Counted from the first letter of the stretch, positions 32,553-42,746 are shown. The stretch is DNA of 64,000 nucleotides from Paenarthrobacter sp. A20 (GCF_024168825.1 NZ_JALJWH010000001.1:3472001-3536000), one strand, 5' to 3'. Made by a program: numbers and translations. The notes: generated by a model from the sequence alone, not told the origin.

Positions 32553-35204
32553 GTGACTTTCAGACTGGACACCATCGGCAAGGGCTTGGTCTTCGCTGAT
32601 TCCCTTGAGGCCTTGGCAAACGCCGTGAAGAATCAGGGCGACGGCGGCACTGCAGTCGTGCAAGCACCACCTGGTACAGGCAAGACCACCTTGGTTCCAC
32701 CGTTGTTGGCCAACCTTATCGATCAACGACAAACAGGCCGGACACGTGTCGTCGTCACCCAGCCGCGGCGTGTTGCTGCCCGTTCAGCAGCCCGCCGTCT
32801 GGCGTCATTGGACGGCAGCCGCCTGGGCGGCAAAGTGGGTTACACCGTCCGTGGTGAGAGCAAGACCAGCCAGGAAACCATGGTGGAGTTCGTCACGCCC
32901 GGCATCCTTCTCCGACGCCTCCTCGCCGACCCCGGCCTCGAAAGCACCGATGCCGTAGTTCTGGACGAGGTCCACGAGCGGGGCCTGGAAACGGACCTCC
33001 TTGTCGGCATGCTCTCCGAGGTCCGGGAGCTCCGGGACGACCTCATGGTGGTGGCCATGTCGGCAACCCTGGATGCCGCACGCTTTGCCGCACTGCTGGG
33101 GCGGAACGGGTCAGGGGATGCCGACGACGGCGGGCCGGCTCCCGTCGTCGACTGCCCGTCCGCGCTGTATCCCCTGGAGGTTCAATGGGCTCCTGCCGCT
33201 GAACACCGGCTCAACGACCGGGGCGTGGCCCGCAGCTTCCTGGACCACATCGCCCGCACTGCAGCGACAACCCACGCTGCGGCGCTGGCCAAGCACGACG
33301 ACGTGGACGCGCTGGTTTTCCTCCCTGGCGCCCGTGAAGTGTCCGACGTCGTGACGCGCCTTCGCGCCCAGGTGCAGGGGGACGTTGAGGTACTGGAGTT
33401 GCACGGCCAGATCGGGCCGGACGCCCAGGACCGCGCCGTTTCAGGCCGGGCGCCAGGAGGCCCGCCGCGGATCATCGTGTCGACTGCCCTTGCGGAATCG
33501 TCCCTTACCGTTCCCGGCGTGCGGTTGGTCATTGATTCCGGGCTGTCAAGGGAACCGCGGCGGGACTCAGGCCGTGGAATGTCCGGACTGGTGACAGTGT
33601 CCTGCTCGCGGGCTTCGGCCGAGCAACGTGCTGGCCGCGCTGCGCGGCAAGGACCGGGCACCGTGGTCCGCTGCTACGACCAGCAGGCCTTGGCGGCCTC
33701 CCCGGCGCATCAAACGCCCGAAATCTCGGTCGCAGACTTGACCGGAGCCGCGCTCGTCCTTGCGTGCTGGGGTGCGCCGGGCGGCAAGGGCCTGAAGTTG
33801 CCTGATGCGCCCCCGCCCGGGGCCATGAACGATGCCATGGAGATTCTTCGGGAACTTGGCGCTGCCTCAGCCGACGGCTCAGTCACCGCCTTGGGCAAGA
33901 CCTTGGCCCGTGTCCCCGCAGACCCACGGCTTGCCCGCGCCCTGCTGGATGGAGCTGCGGTAGTTGGCAAACGTGCAGCGGCCGAGACGGTGGCCCTGGT
34001 CTCCGGTGACCAGCGTGCACCGGGCGCAGACCTCACAAGGCTCCTGACCTCCCTGCGGTCCGGCTCCGACCCCGGTGTCCGGCGATTCGCTGAGGACGCG
34101 AAGCGGATGGAATCGATCGCGCGTCAGGAGGCGGCCGCCGTCGTGCCTTCACTACCGAAGACGGAGGTCACCGCGAGGGAAGCGCCTGGCTTTGTGGTGG
34201 CGTTGGCGTTCCCTGACCGGGTGGCCCGGCTGGTTCCCGGTGATGGATCCACCACGTACTTGCTGTCATCCGGGACGCGGGCAGGGCTGCCGGCGGGAAG
34301 TCCACTGTCCGGGCATCACTGGCTTGCGGTGGCCGAAGTGTCTCGCGCACAGGGCCGCGATGCAGCCGGAACGGGTGCCGTGATCCGCTCAGCCGCTCCC
34401 TTGACGGCGGAACTCGCCGAAGCTGCGGCGCCGGATCTACTGGTCAGCAGGGTGCAGGCGAAGTTTGACCAGGGCAAGGTGACTGCCCGGCTGGAACGCC
34501 GACTGGGCGCGATCGTCCTGTCGTCCACACCTGTCCGTCCCAGCGCGGAGGCCGGACGTCACGCTGTTGCTGCGGCGCTGGGAAAGGCCGGGTTAGCGAC
34601 CATTGGCTGGTCCGCCACAGCTGATGCCCTGCGAAGGCGGCTGGCGTTGCTATATCACCAGCTCGGCGATCCCTGGCCCGACGTCCGTGAGCCCAATCTC
34701 CTGGCCCGGCTTGAGGACTGGCTGGCCCCGGAACTGGAAGCGATGGCCACCGGGACCTCCGTTAATTCCATCAACCTCACGGAACCTTTGCGGCGACTGC
34801 TGCCCTGGCCCGAGGCATCCCGTCTGGACAGCCTCGCGCCCGAGCGGCTTGAGGTCCCCAGCGGCTCGCGGGTGCGGATCGACTACCCCGAAGTTTCGGA
34901 CCGTGGGGATACGGGCGACGGCGGCAGGCCGGTTGTGGCGGTCAAACTCCAGGAATGCTTTGGCTGGGACCGCACGCCGCACCTCGTCGAGGGCCGGGTA
35001 CCTGTGCTCTTTCACTTGCTGTCACCGGCAGGCAGGCCCCTGGCCGTTACTGATGACCTCGCGTCTTTCTGGTCCGGTCCGTACGCCCAGGTCCGGGCCG
35101 AGATGCGTGGTCGCTACCCCAGGCATCCCTGGCCCGAAGACCCTTGGACCGCGCCGGCCACCGCCAGGACGAAGAACCGGATGGGGTCCGGTCCCTCCAG
35201 CTAG
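32553..35204 (+). CDS. hrpB: HrpB-like ATP-dependent DEAH-box helicase
   Basis: 883 residues from GTG 32553; the frame extends a little further up into the terminator, so the start is uncertain and no ribosome-binding site is obvious. Helicase motifs: I APPGTGKTT (38-46), Ia TQPRRVAARS, II DEVHER (138-143), III SAT (170-172), V VSTALAESSLTVPGVR, VI QRAGRAARQGPG. The C-terminal HrpB domain is present (ECFGWDRTPHLVEGRVPVLFHLLSPAGRPLAVTDDL, ending in RGRYPRHPWPEDP). Role: RNA/DNA unwinding; physiological target in actinobacteria unknown. Its stop overlaps the stop of the convergent next gene by 4 bp. Confidence 0.93.
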   Translation: MTFRLDTIGKGLVFADSLEALANAVKNQGDGGTAVVQAPPGTGKTTLVPPLLANLIDQRQTGRTRVVVTQPRRVAARSAARRLASLDGSRLGGKVGYTVRGESKTSQETMVEFVTPGILLRRLLADPGLESTDAVVLDEVHERGLETDLLVGMLSEVRELRDDLMVVAMSATLDAARFAALLGRNGSGDADDGGPAPVVDCPSALYPLEVQWAPAAEHRLNDRGVARSFLDHIARTAATTHAAALAKHDDVDALVFLPGAREVSDVVTRLRAQVQGDVEVLELHGQIGPDAQDRAVSGRAPGGPPRIIVSTALAESSLTVPGVRLVIDSGLSREPRRDSGRGMSGLVTVSCSRASAEQRAGRAARQGPGTVVRCYDQQALAASPAHQTPEISVADLTGAALVLACWGAPGGKGLKLPDAPPPGAMNDAMEILRELGAASADGSVTALGKTLARVPADPRLARALLDGAAVVGKRAAAETVALVSGDQRAPGADLTRLLTSLRSGSDPGVRRFAEDAKRMESIARQEAAAVVPSLPKTEVTAREAPGFVVALAFPDRVARLVPGDGSTTYLLSSGTRAGLPAGSPLSGHHWLAVAEVSRAQGRDAAGTGAVIRSAAPLTAELAEAAAPDLLVSRVQAKFDQGKVTARLERRLGAIVLSSTPVRPSAEAGRHAVAAALGKAGLATIGWSATADALRRRLALLYHQLGDPWPDVREPNLLARLEDWLAPELEAMATGTSVNSINLTEPLRRLLPWPEASRLDSLAPERLEVPSGSRVRIDYPEVSDRGDTGDGGRPVVAVKLQECFGWDRTPHLVEGRVPVLFHLLSPAGRPLAVTDDLASFWSGPYAQVRAEMRGRYPRHPWPEDPWTAPATARTKNRMGSGPSS

Positions 35205-36835
35205 GCCAGCCGTTCCAGCATGAACTGGATCTCGCCGTCCACGAACGTTCCCACTACGGCGCTGGCGGCCAGCTCGTCCGGGGCTGTGGTCAGGGGGTCG
35301 TGCTCAAACGCGGTGAAGTCTGCCCGTTTTCCTACTGTGATGGAGCCCGACACGTCCCACAGGCCGGCAGCCTTTGCCGCGTGCGAGGTGTAGCCCTCCA
35401 GCGCCTGGAGTGCGGTGAGTGCCTGGGCCGGCGCGATGGGTTCCTGCTCCGGATGTCCGGATCTCCGGCGCAACTGTGCATCGGCGATGATCGGAAGTGG
35501 CTCAAAGGGTGCGATCGGCCAATCCGAACCGATGCCCAACGTCACTCCTTCCTCGCGAAGGTCCCTGCAGCGCCATGCCCGCTCCGCCCTTTCAGTGCCG
35601 AGACGGGTCGACCAGTTGTCACTGTGATCCGCGAGGGAATAGTGGGTGCAGTGTGTCGGTTGCATGCTGGCCACCACGCGCGACCCCTTGAAACGAGCGA
35701 CGAGCTCGTCCGGGACGGTCTCGAGGTGTTCGATCCTGTGGACGGTCCGGTTCAGGATGTCCGCTGGAACAATGCCGGGGAGCGACTCCAATGCGCTCAA
35801 CACATGCTCCACTCCCGCATCACCAATGGCATGCGTCGCTGTCGGGATACCGCGCGATGCGAAGTAGCGGACGGCCGCGGTATATTCCTCCGGCCGTGGC
35901 CAGAATGGTGCGGTCGACTGGCCGTGAACATCAGGTTCGTAGAGCCAGGCTGTCCCGTTGTCCACGGTTCCATCGACGAAGAGTTTGATGGCTTCAACGG
36001 ACCACCGGCGGCCGCCCGTACCAATCGTGCGGGCAAGTTCCTTCCAGTCGGTTTCATCGCTGCCCGGCATGCACCACGGCGCTGCCCGCAGCCGCAGCGG
36101 CAGCCCGCCGTCGGACTCCAACGCCTGGAAGAGTGCGCTGGATTCGTCACTGTGGTCCATGATGTGGCCCCCCGTCAGTCCCGAGCGGGCGAAGTCCTTC
36201 AAGAGATCGCCGAGGCGTGCCTTACGTTGGTTGAAGGTCTCCTGCGGGATGTGCCGTTGGACGAGCTCCATGGCTGCGGCTTCAAGCAACAAGCCGGTGG
36301 GGTCGCCGTCGGAATCGCACACCACTTCGGAAGCCTGCGCGAATTCGTGCGGACCGTGGATGCCGGCCAGTTCCAGCGCCCGGCTGTTGGCCAGGGCCGA
36401 GTGGCCGTCGAACAACCTGATCATTGCGGGCTTGTGGCCGCTGACGTCGTCCAAGACGCTGCGGTGCAACGGCGCTGTCCCAAAGGCATTCGGGTTCAGC
36501 CCCCATCCACGCAACCAACCGGCGTCGCTGGCAGCTTCCGACGACAGCAGGGCTTTGACCTCATCCAGCGTCGTCGCTCCGGACAAGTCAACGCCGATAG
36601 TCAGGTCCAGGCCGAATACCGGGTGGAGATGGCAATCCACCAGGCCCGGAGTAAGCGTGGCGCTGCCCAGGTCAACCACCCGCGTGCCGGCTTGCTGCCA
36701 CTGCTGGGCATCCATGCGGCTTCCGACGGCGGTAATCACGCCGCCGCGGACGGCTATGGCCTGGACAGGCTGTCCGTGGGTTTGCCCATCCATCGTGTGG
36801 ATGGTGTCGGCAAGGACGATGAGGTCAGGAGTCAT
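35201..36835 (-). CDS. YtcJ-like metal-dependent amidohydrolase
   Basis: 544 residues from ATG 36835, whose first 11 nt overlap the end of the upstream permease gene. Amidohydrolase_3 family: metal-binding HxH in LTPGLVDCHLHPVFG, conserved SGHKPAMIRLFDGHSALANSRAL, ATHAIGDAGVEHVL and the metal Asp in TLGIGSDWPIAP. YtcJ-type enzymes hydrolyse formamides or other N-acyl bonds. Overlap with the APC permease gene indicates a two-gene unit importing and hydrolysing an amine or amide compound (inference). Confidence 0.9.
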   Translation of the reverse strand: MTPDLIVLADTIHTMDGQTHGQPVQAIAVRGGVITAVGSRMDAQQWQQAGTRVVDLGSATLTPGLVDCHLHPVFGLDLTIGVDLSGATTLDEVKALLSSEAASDAGWLRGWGLNPNAFGTAPLHRSVLDDVSGHKPAMIRLFDGHSALANSRALELAGIHGPHEFAQASEVVCDSDGDPTGLLLEAAAMELVQRHIPQETFNQRKARLGDLLKDFARSGLTGGHIMDHSDESSALFQALESDGGLPLRLRAAPWCMPGSDETDWKELARTIGTGGRRWSVEAIKLFVDGTVDNGTAWLYEPDVHGQSTAPFWPRPEEYTAAVRYFASRGIPTATHAIGDAGVEHVLSALESLPGIVPADILNRTVHRIEHLETVPDELVARFKGSRVVASMQPTHCTHYSLADHSDNWSTRLGTERAERAWRCRDLREEGVTLGIGSDWPIAPFEPLPIIADAQLRRRSGHPEQEPIAPAQALTALQALEGYTSHAAKAAGLWDVSGSITVGKRADFTAFEHDPLTTAPDELAASAVVGTFVDGEIQFMLERLA

Positions 36836-38282
36836 GGGTTTCGTAGCTTCCAATCCGGGCGAAGACGTCGGGGCGGGTGGTGCGCAGGCTGCGGGCAATC
36901 AGCAGGCCTGCCAGGAAAACGATGGGGGCAACAAGGATCAGGATGGTGTTGGTCAACGCGTCGGCAAAGGTGAGGAGCTCGATGTTGATGGCGATCAGCG
37001 CCACTACGCCGAAAAGCAGGATGGCCGAGGCGACGCTGAGCGGAAGGAGCAGGCGGTTGGTGACCGCCGCGGGGTTGCGACGCAGGTAGATGAACGCTGC
37101 GACCGACACCAGGCCCTGCAGCGCAACGATCCCGAAGATCCCTGGGGTGTTGACCCAGATCAGCAACTGCTTGTAGGGGTCGGCTCCGGCAATGGCGCAA
37201 ATGATGATGACGACGGCGGCCAGGATGGTTTGGATCTGCCCGGCGCGATGCGGCGACTTGTATTTGGGGTGTGTCCTGCCGAGGAAAGCCGGGAGGACGC
37301 CGTCTTTGGCAAGCATGTAGACGTAGCGGTTAATAGCATTGTGGAAGGCCAGCTGCGAGGCGTAGACGCTGGTCACGATGAGGACGTACATGACCACCTC
37401 GGCCCACGGTCCTACGTACTCATTGATGGTGGCGAAGAACATTCCATCCGCCAGTTCGCCGGCAGCTGCCACCACGTTTCCGTCACCGTAGGCCTGGATG
37501 ACGGTCCAAACGATGAAAGCGTAGAACACGGACATGAACCCAACGGCGATGTAGGTTGCCCGCGGGACGGACCTGTCCGGGTTGCGCGCTTCACGCCGGT
37601 ACAGCACGGTGGATTCGAACCCCATGAAGGCCGCGAAGCAGATCGCCAGGATGGCAAGGACTCCGGGGGTGAACGCGTGCTCCGGGGAGAACGAGGCGAA
37701 ACTGATTCCTTGGGCGCCGCCACGGGCGAGGATTGCCACGCCCATGATGCCCAGGATGGCGGTCTCAGCGATGAGGAGGACGCCCAGGACTTTGGCGCCG
37801 ACATCAATCCCGCGGTAGCCGAGGAACCAGACGGCCGCAATAGCAACCAAAGCAACTACCGGCCACGGTACGTCCAGGCCGAAGAGGGTGCTCAGCATGG
37901 CTTGGGTTTGGACCGCGAAGAGTCCGTAGACGCCGATTTGCAGGCAGTTGTAGGACACGATTGCCAGAATGGCCGAGGCCAGCCCCACTGTTTTGCCCAT
38001 GGCCAGGGTGATGTAGGTGTAGAAACCGCCGGCGGCCTTGACGTGTTTGGTCATGGCCATGAAGGAGATCGCGAAGACGAGCAGGACAGCGCCGGCAATG
38101 ACATAGCCCATGGGGGCGCCGATGCCCCCGGTGCCGATGGCTACAGGCGCCACGCCGGCCATGACAGTCAACGGGGCTGCGGCAGAAATTACCAGGAAGG
38201 CGATGCCGCCAGTGCCAATGGCATTCCGTTTGAGCCCGCTTCCAGCATCCGCTGCTGGAGGTCGGGTTTCGAGGTCAGACAT
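36825..38282 (-). CDS. APC-superfamily amino acid/amine permease
   Basis: 485 residues, about 12-13 transmembrane helices, with the APC signature around helix 1 (GTGGIAFLVISAAAPLTVMAGVAP) and helix 6 (FAAFMGFESTVLYRREARNPDRSVPRATYI). AGAGGA precedes the ATG. Likely a proton- or Na-coupled importer of an amino acid or amine. Transcribed ahead of the YtcJ-like hydrolase, and divergent from a TetR gene, with a palindromic site between them. Confidence 0.92.
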   Translation of the reverse strand: MSDLETRPPAADAGSGLKRNAIGTGGIAFLVISAAAPLTVMAGVAPVAIGTGGIGAPMGYVIAGAVLLVFAISFMAMTKHVKAAGGFYTYITLAMGKTVGLASAILAIVSYNCLQIGVYGLFAVQTQAMLSTLFGLDVPWPVVALVAIAAVWFLGYRGIDVGAKVLGVLLIAETAILGIMGVAILARGGAQGISFASFSPEHAFTPGVLAILAICFAAFMGFESTVLYRREARNPDRSVPRATYIAVGFMSVFYAFIVWTVIQAYGDGNVVAAAGELADGMFFATINEYVGPWAEVVMYVLIVTSVYASQLAFHNAINRYVYMLAKDGVLPAFLGRTHPKYKSPHRAGQIQTILAAVVIIICAIAGADPYKQLLIWVNTPGIFGIVALQGLVSVAAFIYLRRNPAAVTNRLLLPLSVASAILLFGVVALIAINIELLTFADALTNTILILVAPIVFLAGLLIARSLRTTRPDVFARIGSYETHDS

Positions 38283-38331
38283 GGGGGTCCTCTGTGGTTA
38301 TTGGGGGAGGGAAGTTTTAGGAGGATGGAAC

Positions 38332-38355
38332 ATAAAGCGAAAGGCTTTCGTTTAT
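38332..38355. promoter_or_regulatory. TetR-type operator between permease and regulator genes
   Basis: A core palindrome CGAAAG-G-CTTTCG (38338-38350), extended by AAA/TTT arms with one extra base (TAAAG...TTTA), lies between the divergent permease (start 38282) and TetR gene (start 38442). It has the length and symmetry of a TetR-family site. Confidence 0.7.
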
Positions 38356-38441
38356 CGTAGGGTCTTGTGACTCGCAGCACAATACTTCGACGCAAAGTTC
38401 TGGCTAGAGTCGTAACAACAACCCTGAATGGAGACACCCGT

Positions 38442-39059
38442 ATGGCACGCCCGCTGGTCCCGCTGATATCCATCGATGCACTCGTTACCGCCGCTCTTGA
38501 GTTGGTGGACGAGGCAGGAGACTTCAGCCTGCCGAAACTGGCCAAGCGGATCGGGGTCAGCCAGTCGTCCATCTACAACCACGTCAGCGGGCGTGAGGAG
38601 ATCCTTGAACTGATGCGCGGCCGGATCATCGCTGAGAGCCCCTATGTCCTCGGGGACGAGCAGGATTGGGAGGCCGCGCTCAGGGCGATCGTCAGAAGTT
38701 ACCGTGACGCTTTTGCACGCCATCCCCGGCTCGCTCCGCTGTTGGTCCTCCAAACGGTTCAGGATAATCAGGTTCTTGCCCTCTACGAGAACCTTGCCGT
38801 GGCACTTGAGAGTGCGGGATTCCGTGGCCGGGACGTGGTGTCAGCGATCTCCACCATCGACAGTTTCGCGCTCGGTTTCGCACTGGACCTCGCCGCCCCG
38901 GACGTTGTCTGGGCGCCGCCCGCCCAGGGATTCCCCAGGCTTACCGGCGCCCTGGCCCAAGCAGGTCCGGCTGGGAAGCGCGGTGAGGCGGCCTTCGATT
39001 TCGGCCTCGAGATCCTCATCGCCGGCCTCCACGCGCGTCTTCAGTCGACGGTGCTGTGA
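38442..39059 (+). CDS. TetR-family transcriptional regulator
   Basis: 205 residues from ATG 38442 (GGAGA upstream); a GTG at 38367 would overlap the presumed operator and is less likely. N-terminal HTH at about 10-55 (LVTAALELVDEAGDFSLPKLAKRIGVSQSSIYNHVSGREEILELM) and a C-terminal TetR_C ligand domain. Probably represses the divergent APC permease/YtcJ pair through the palindrome at 38332-38355. The stop overlaps the start of the M50 gene (GTGA). Confidence 0.93.
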   Translation: MARPLVPLISIDALVTAALELVDEAGDFSLPKLAKRIGVSQSSIYNHVSGREEILELMRGRIIAESPYVLGDEQDWEAALRAIVRSYRDAFARHPRLAPLLVLQTVQDNQVLALYENLAVALESAGFRGRDVVSAISTIDSFALGFALDLAAPDVVWAPPAQGFPRLTGALAQAGPAGKRGEAAFDFGLEILIAGLHARLQSTVL

Positions 39060-39808
39060 CGGTGGAAGGTGCCGGGAACATCGCCCAAACCTGGTGGGAC
39101 TCCGTGGTGCGCGGTTTCTCGGAGACCCACACCACGGCAGTGCCATTGCCTGCGCTGCTCGGCATCCTCGCATGTGCCATCCTCCTGAGCATTCCACGCG
39201 TTACGTGGCGCTGGTTCGGCCTCTATGTAACGTTCGTCCATGAACTCGGCCACGCCTATGCGGCGCTGATGACCGGCCGCTTCGTGCACAGCCTCCGCAT
39301 CGGGCTCGACCATTCCGGCCGCCTCGTCAGCAGTGGACGGAGCGCATTTGGTGCGGCATGGTCAGGGTTTTGGGGCTACCCGGCGCCCGCCGTGGTCGGG
39401 CTGGGCCTGATTGCCGCCTGTGCCGCAGGCAGGTCGGGCGCGGCCATGTCCGTCGGAGCCGTGGTCCTGCTGGTGTCGCTGATTTTCCTGCGAAACCTTA
39501 CCGGGATCCTCGTAGCGGTACTCAGTGCCGCCGTCGCCCAGGTCCTGGTTCTGTTTGCAGCCCCCACCACCGTTAACTATGTCGTGCTTGCCCTCGGCAT
39601 CGCCCTGTCCGTCGGCGGCGTCCGGGACCTCCTCAAGCTTGCCGGCGTCCACACCCGGCGCCGGGAAAGGCTCGCGGCATCCGATGCGTTCATCCTTGGC
39701 CGCACTACGGGCGTCCCCGTATTCGTGTGGTTATCGGGTTTCACTGCGGTGATTGCGGGATGCGCAGCAGCGTCCGCCTGGTTGTTGTGGGGCATGCTCT
39801 CCGTATAG
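39056..39808 (+). CDS. M50-family membrane metalloprotease-like protein
   Basis: 250 residues starting at GTG 39056, inside the TetR stop codon (4-bp overlap, so coupled translation). The zinc motif HELGH is at residues 62-66 within a hydrophobic helix (LYVTFVHELGHAYAALMTG); several more transmembrane helices follow. The second metal-ligand motif (NPDG-like) of true site-2 proteases is not evident, only GYPAPAVVGLGL, as is usual in the short M50B-like group of actinobacteria. It may cleave or simply bind a membrane protein; function unknown. Confidence 0.8.
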   Translation: MTVEGAGNIAQTWWDSVVRGFSETHTTAVPLPALLGILACAILLSIPRVTWRWFGLYVTFVHELGHAYAALMTGRFVHSLRIGLDHSGRLVSSGRSAFGAAWSGFWGYPAPAVVGLGLIAACAAGRSGAAMSVGAVVLLVSLIFLRNLTGILVAVLSAAVAQVLVLFAAPTTVNYVVLALGIALSVGGVRDLLKLAGVHTRRRERLAASDAFILGRTTGVPVFVWLSGFTAVIAGCAAASAWLLWGMLSV

Positions 39809-39969
39809 ACCGCTGTTTGGCTGCGCTTCCGCGGTTCGACGGCGGTTGGTTCGCGTTGCTCGCTGCCTGCCCCTTGCCCTGTGGTCGCTTTTGGGTGTCC
39901 AATCCTCTTTAACGTTCGAAGTGTTTGGCATTCGGACTCCGTGCCGGGAGATAACACCAGGAGGTGCCC

Positions 39970-42077
39970 ATGTCCGCGAAGGGCACACGCGAAACTGCAA
40001 AGGGAAGCGGCACCGGAACGCCCGAGGCCAAGCGGAGCGATAACGGATCGGCATTGGCATTGGCAGCAAGTGATCCTGCCCGCATCCGGAATGTTGCACT
40101 CGTCGGCCATTCAGCGGCAGGTAAGTCGATGCTCGTCGAGGCCCTGCTCGCAGCAACGGGCGCCATCTCCCGCATGGGCTCCATCAGCGAGGGCACCACG
40201 GTGAGTGATTCCGACCCTTCGGCGATCCACCAACAACGGTCCGTGACCATGTCCGTCGCACCAATCCTGGTAGGAGACGTCAAGGTCAATCTGATTGATA
40301 CCCCCGGTTACACCGACTTCACCGGCGAATTTCGCGCTGGTTTGAGGGCCGCCGATGCGGCCCTTTTTGTTGTGTCGGCTTTGGACGGCATTGACGGTGC
40401 CACCACTGCCTTGTGGGGCGAGTGCGAGAACGTCCGTATGCCCAGGGTGGTGGTGATCAGCAAACTGGACCACCCGCGCGCTGACTTCAGTGCCGCCGTC
40501 GTGAGGTGCCAGGAAGCCTTTGGCGAGTCGGTCCTCCCGCTGTACCTTCCCGCGTCCGGCAACGCCGGCCTCATCGGAGTGCTGGAGGGCGCCGATCATC
40601 AAGGCCCGCCAGTCGCGGACGTCGAAGAAGCCAGGGGAACCTTGATCGAAGGCATCATCGCCGAGAGCGAAGACGAAACCCTCATGGACCGGTACCTCGG
40701 CGGGGAAGAGTTGCCTCTGATGGACCTGGTCAGTGATCTGGAAACCGCTGTGGCCAGGGGGAGTTTCTTCCCGGTGATCCCGACGTCTGCCGAGTCGGGG
40801 TTGGGCCTACCGGAGCTCATGGCCCTGGTGACCGATGCCCTGCCATCGCCGTTGGAACGCATCGCTCCCGCTGTGATGAAACCCGACGGTTCATCATTGA
40901 AGCCTTTGGAATGTGATCCAACCGGGCGCCTTGCCGCCGAGGTGGTTCGGACCACTGTAGATCCCTTCCTCGGCCGCGTGTGCTTGGTTCGGGTCTTCTC
41001 CGGGACCCTGCGCGAAGACTCCTCGATACATGTCGGCGGCAGGGGGCTGGCGGACAGGGGACACGAAGACCACGACGCCGACGAACGCGTCACGCACCTC
41101 TACTCGCCTGTTGGCTCCAGCCTGAAGGTCGTTCCGAAGTGCATTGCCGGTGACATCTGCGCCATCAGCAAGCTTGCCACCGCCGAGACCGGAGACACTG
41201 TCTCGGACCGCGAGGCTCCGCTGTTGATCGAGACCTGGAACATGCCCGAGCCCTTGATGCCCATTGCCATCGAGGGCGCCTCCCGCAGTGACGAAGACGC
41301 ACTGGCCAAGAGCATCGGAAAGGTGGCTGCCGCCGATCCAACTCTTCGTTTGGAGCGCAACCAGGACACCCACCAGCTCATCCTCTGGTGCATGGGGGAG
41401 GCCCACGCTGAGGTGGTCCTGGACAGGCTTCGCCATCAGGGCGTCAAACTGCAGACCGTGGACGTAGTCACCCCGCTGAGGGAAACTTTCGCCACCAAGG
41501 CTGCGGGACACGGGCGTCACGTCAAGCAATCCGGTGGCCACGGCAGTTTGCCATCTGCGACATCGAGGTGGAGCCCCTCGGCCGGGGTGAAGGATTCGCC
41601 TTCACGGACAAGATCATCGGCGGCGCCATTCCCGGGACGTTCGTTACGTCCGTGGAGAAGGGGATCCGTTCGCAGATGCTCAAGGGTGTGTCTGCGGGGT
41701 TCCCTGTGGTGGACATCAAGGTGACCTTGGTGGGCGGAAAGACCCACAGCGTGGACTCATCCGATGCAGCCTTTCAAGCAGCGGGAGCGTTGGCACTCCG
41801 CGAGGCCGCCGCGGCCGCCAAAATCCAACTGTTGGAACCTGTCTCATCAGTAGTCATCAGCGTTCCCGATGACTATGTGGGTGCGGTCATGAGCGATCTT
41901 TCGGGGCGGCGCGGCCGGGTCACGGGCACCACCGCGGCAGACGGCCAGGGAACGGACATCAGTGCGGAAGTTCCTGATCAGGAACTGCTGCGGTACGCGA
42001 TCGATCTGCGCGCCCTCAGTGCCGGAACGGGGCGTTTCCGCCGGTCCTACCTTCGCCACGAGCCACTGCCGAAGTAG
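39970..42077 (+). pseudogene. EF-G2 (FusA2-like) translational GTPase, one-base frameshift
   Basis: ATG 39970 with perfect AGGAGG 5 nt upstream. The first frame encodes the G domain (G1 GHSAAGKS 46-53, DTPG 110-113, SKLD 164-167 in place of NKxD) and domains II-III. At about 41543 the correct frame ends (HVKQSGGHG) and the next frame immediately resumes with QFAICDIEVEPLGRGEGFAF and continues through domains IV-V to 42077. One missing C in the GGC-CAC-GGC-CAG stretch explains this. Restored, the protein would be 702 residues, the normal EF-G2 length. EF-G2 proteins bind GTP but, as far as I recall for the mycobacterial one, lack ribosome-stimulated GTPase. The shift may be real or a sequencing error. 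Confidence 0.88.
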
Positions 42078-42080
42078 CCC

Positions 42081-42746
42081 CTAGGAGTTGGCCCGGATAA
42101 AGGACGCCACTGCCGGGGCAAGGGATGCTCCCACCTCGGCGGCACTGCGCTTCAAGCCTTTGACCGCGAACGAATGGTCACCGCCTTCGCTCCACTGGAG
42201 TGTCGCCGTCGGACCGATCCTGTCCACTACGCCCTCCAGCAGGTCCGGTGTTGCAAACGTATCCCGGGTGCCTTGGAGGAAGAGCATCGGAACCGTGACG
42301 CCGTAGAGGTGTTCGTCGCGCAGTTTCTCCGGTTTTCCGGGCGCGTGCAGTGGATAGCCGAGATACACCAGACCTTTGGCAGGCATTCCTTCGGCGACGG
42401 CCATGGACGCCATGCGCCCACCGAAGGACTTGCCGGCCGCCCAGAGGGGCTCGCCGTTGCTGAGCCCGGCGGCCTTGTCCATTACCGTTCGCCAGGTGGC
42501 GATGGCCAGCGGCGGGCGATCAGGGAAACGCCTGCCGGCCTCGCGGTAGGGGAAGTTGAACCGCAGGGTGGCCACCCCTAGGTCAGCCATCGCCATAGCG
42601 AACCCCTGGAGGAACGGGTGTTCCATCCCGGCCCCGGCGCCGTGCGCCACCACCAACGTGGCAAACGGATGATCCGGCCGGATGTGGAGGGCGGATATGT
42701 CGGACTCTCCGACAGCGATGGCAACAGGTGTTTCAGTATTTGGCAT
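42081..42746 (-). CDS. Alpha/beta hydrolase (dienelactone hydrolase / Tex30-like)
   Basis: 221 residues from ATG 42746. The fold is clear: LVVAHGAGAGMEHPF (oxyanion strand), LRFNFPYREAGRRFPD, nucleophile elbow AAGKSFGGRMAS (GxSxG as GKSFG), LFLQGTRDTFA (acid) and GDHSFAV (His). This is the KANL3/Tex30-like small hydrolase group with unknown esterase substrate. Convergent with the EF-G2 gene (3-bp gap) and divergent from the LigD-type gene. Confidence 0.88.
   Translation of the reverse strand: MPNTETPVAIAVGESDISALHIRPDHPFATLVVAHGAGAGMEHPFLQGFAMAMADLGVATLRFNFPYREAGRRFPDRPPLAIATWRTVMDKAAGLSNGEPLWAAGKSFGGRMASMAVAEGMPAKGLVYLGYPLHAPGKPEKLRDEHLYGVTVPMLFLQGTRDTFATPDLLEGVVDRIGPTATLQWSEGGDHSFAVKGLKRSAAEVGASLAPAVASFIRANS

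Noticed and set aside
35144..38360. Very long plus-strand open frames (609 and 800 codons) across the YtcJ/APC region
   Set aside because: They run antisense to two clear genes with intact motifs, and their composition (His/Asp/Gly-rich, no domain) is what GC-rich antisense frames give.
41541..41550. Programmed -1 frameshift in EF-G2
   Set aside because: No slippery heptamer and no obvious stimulatory structure; a one-base deletion is simpler.
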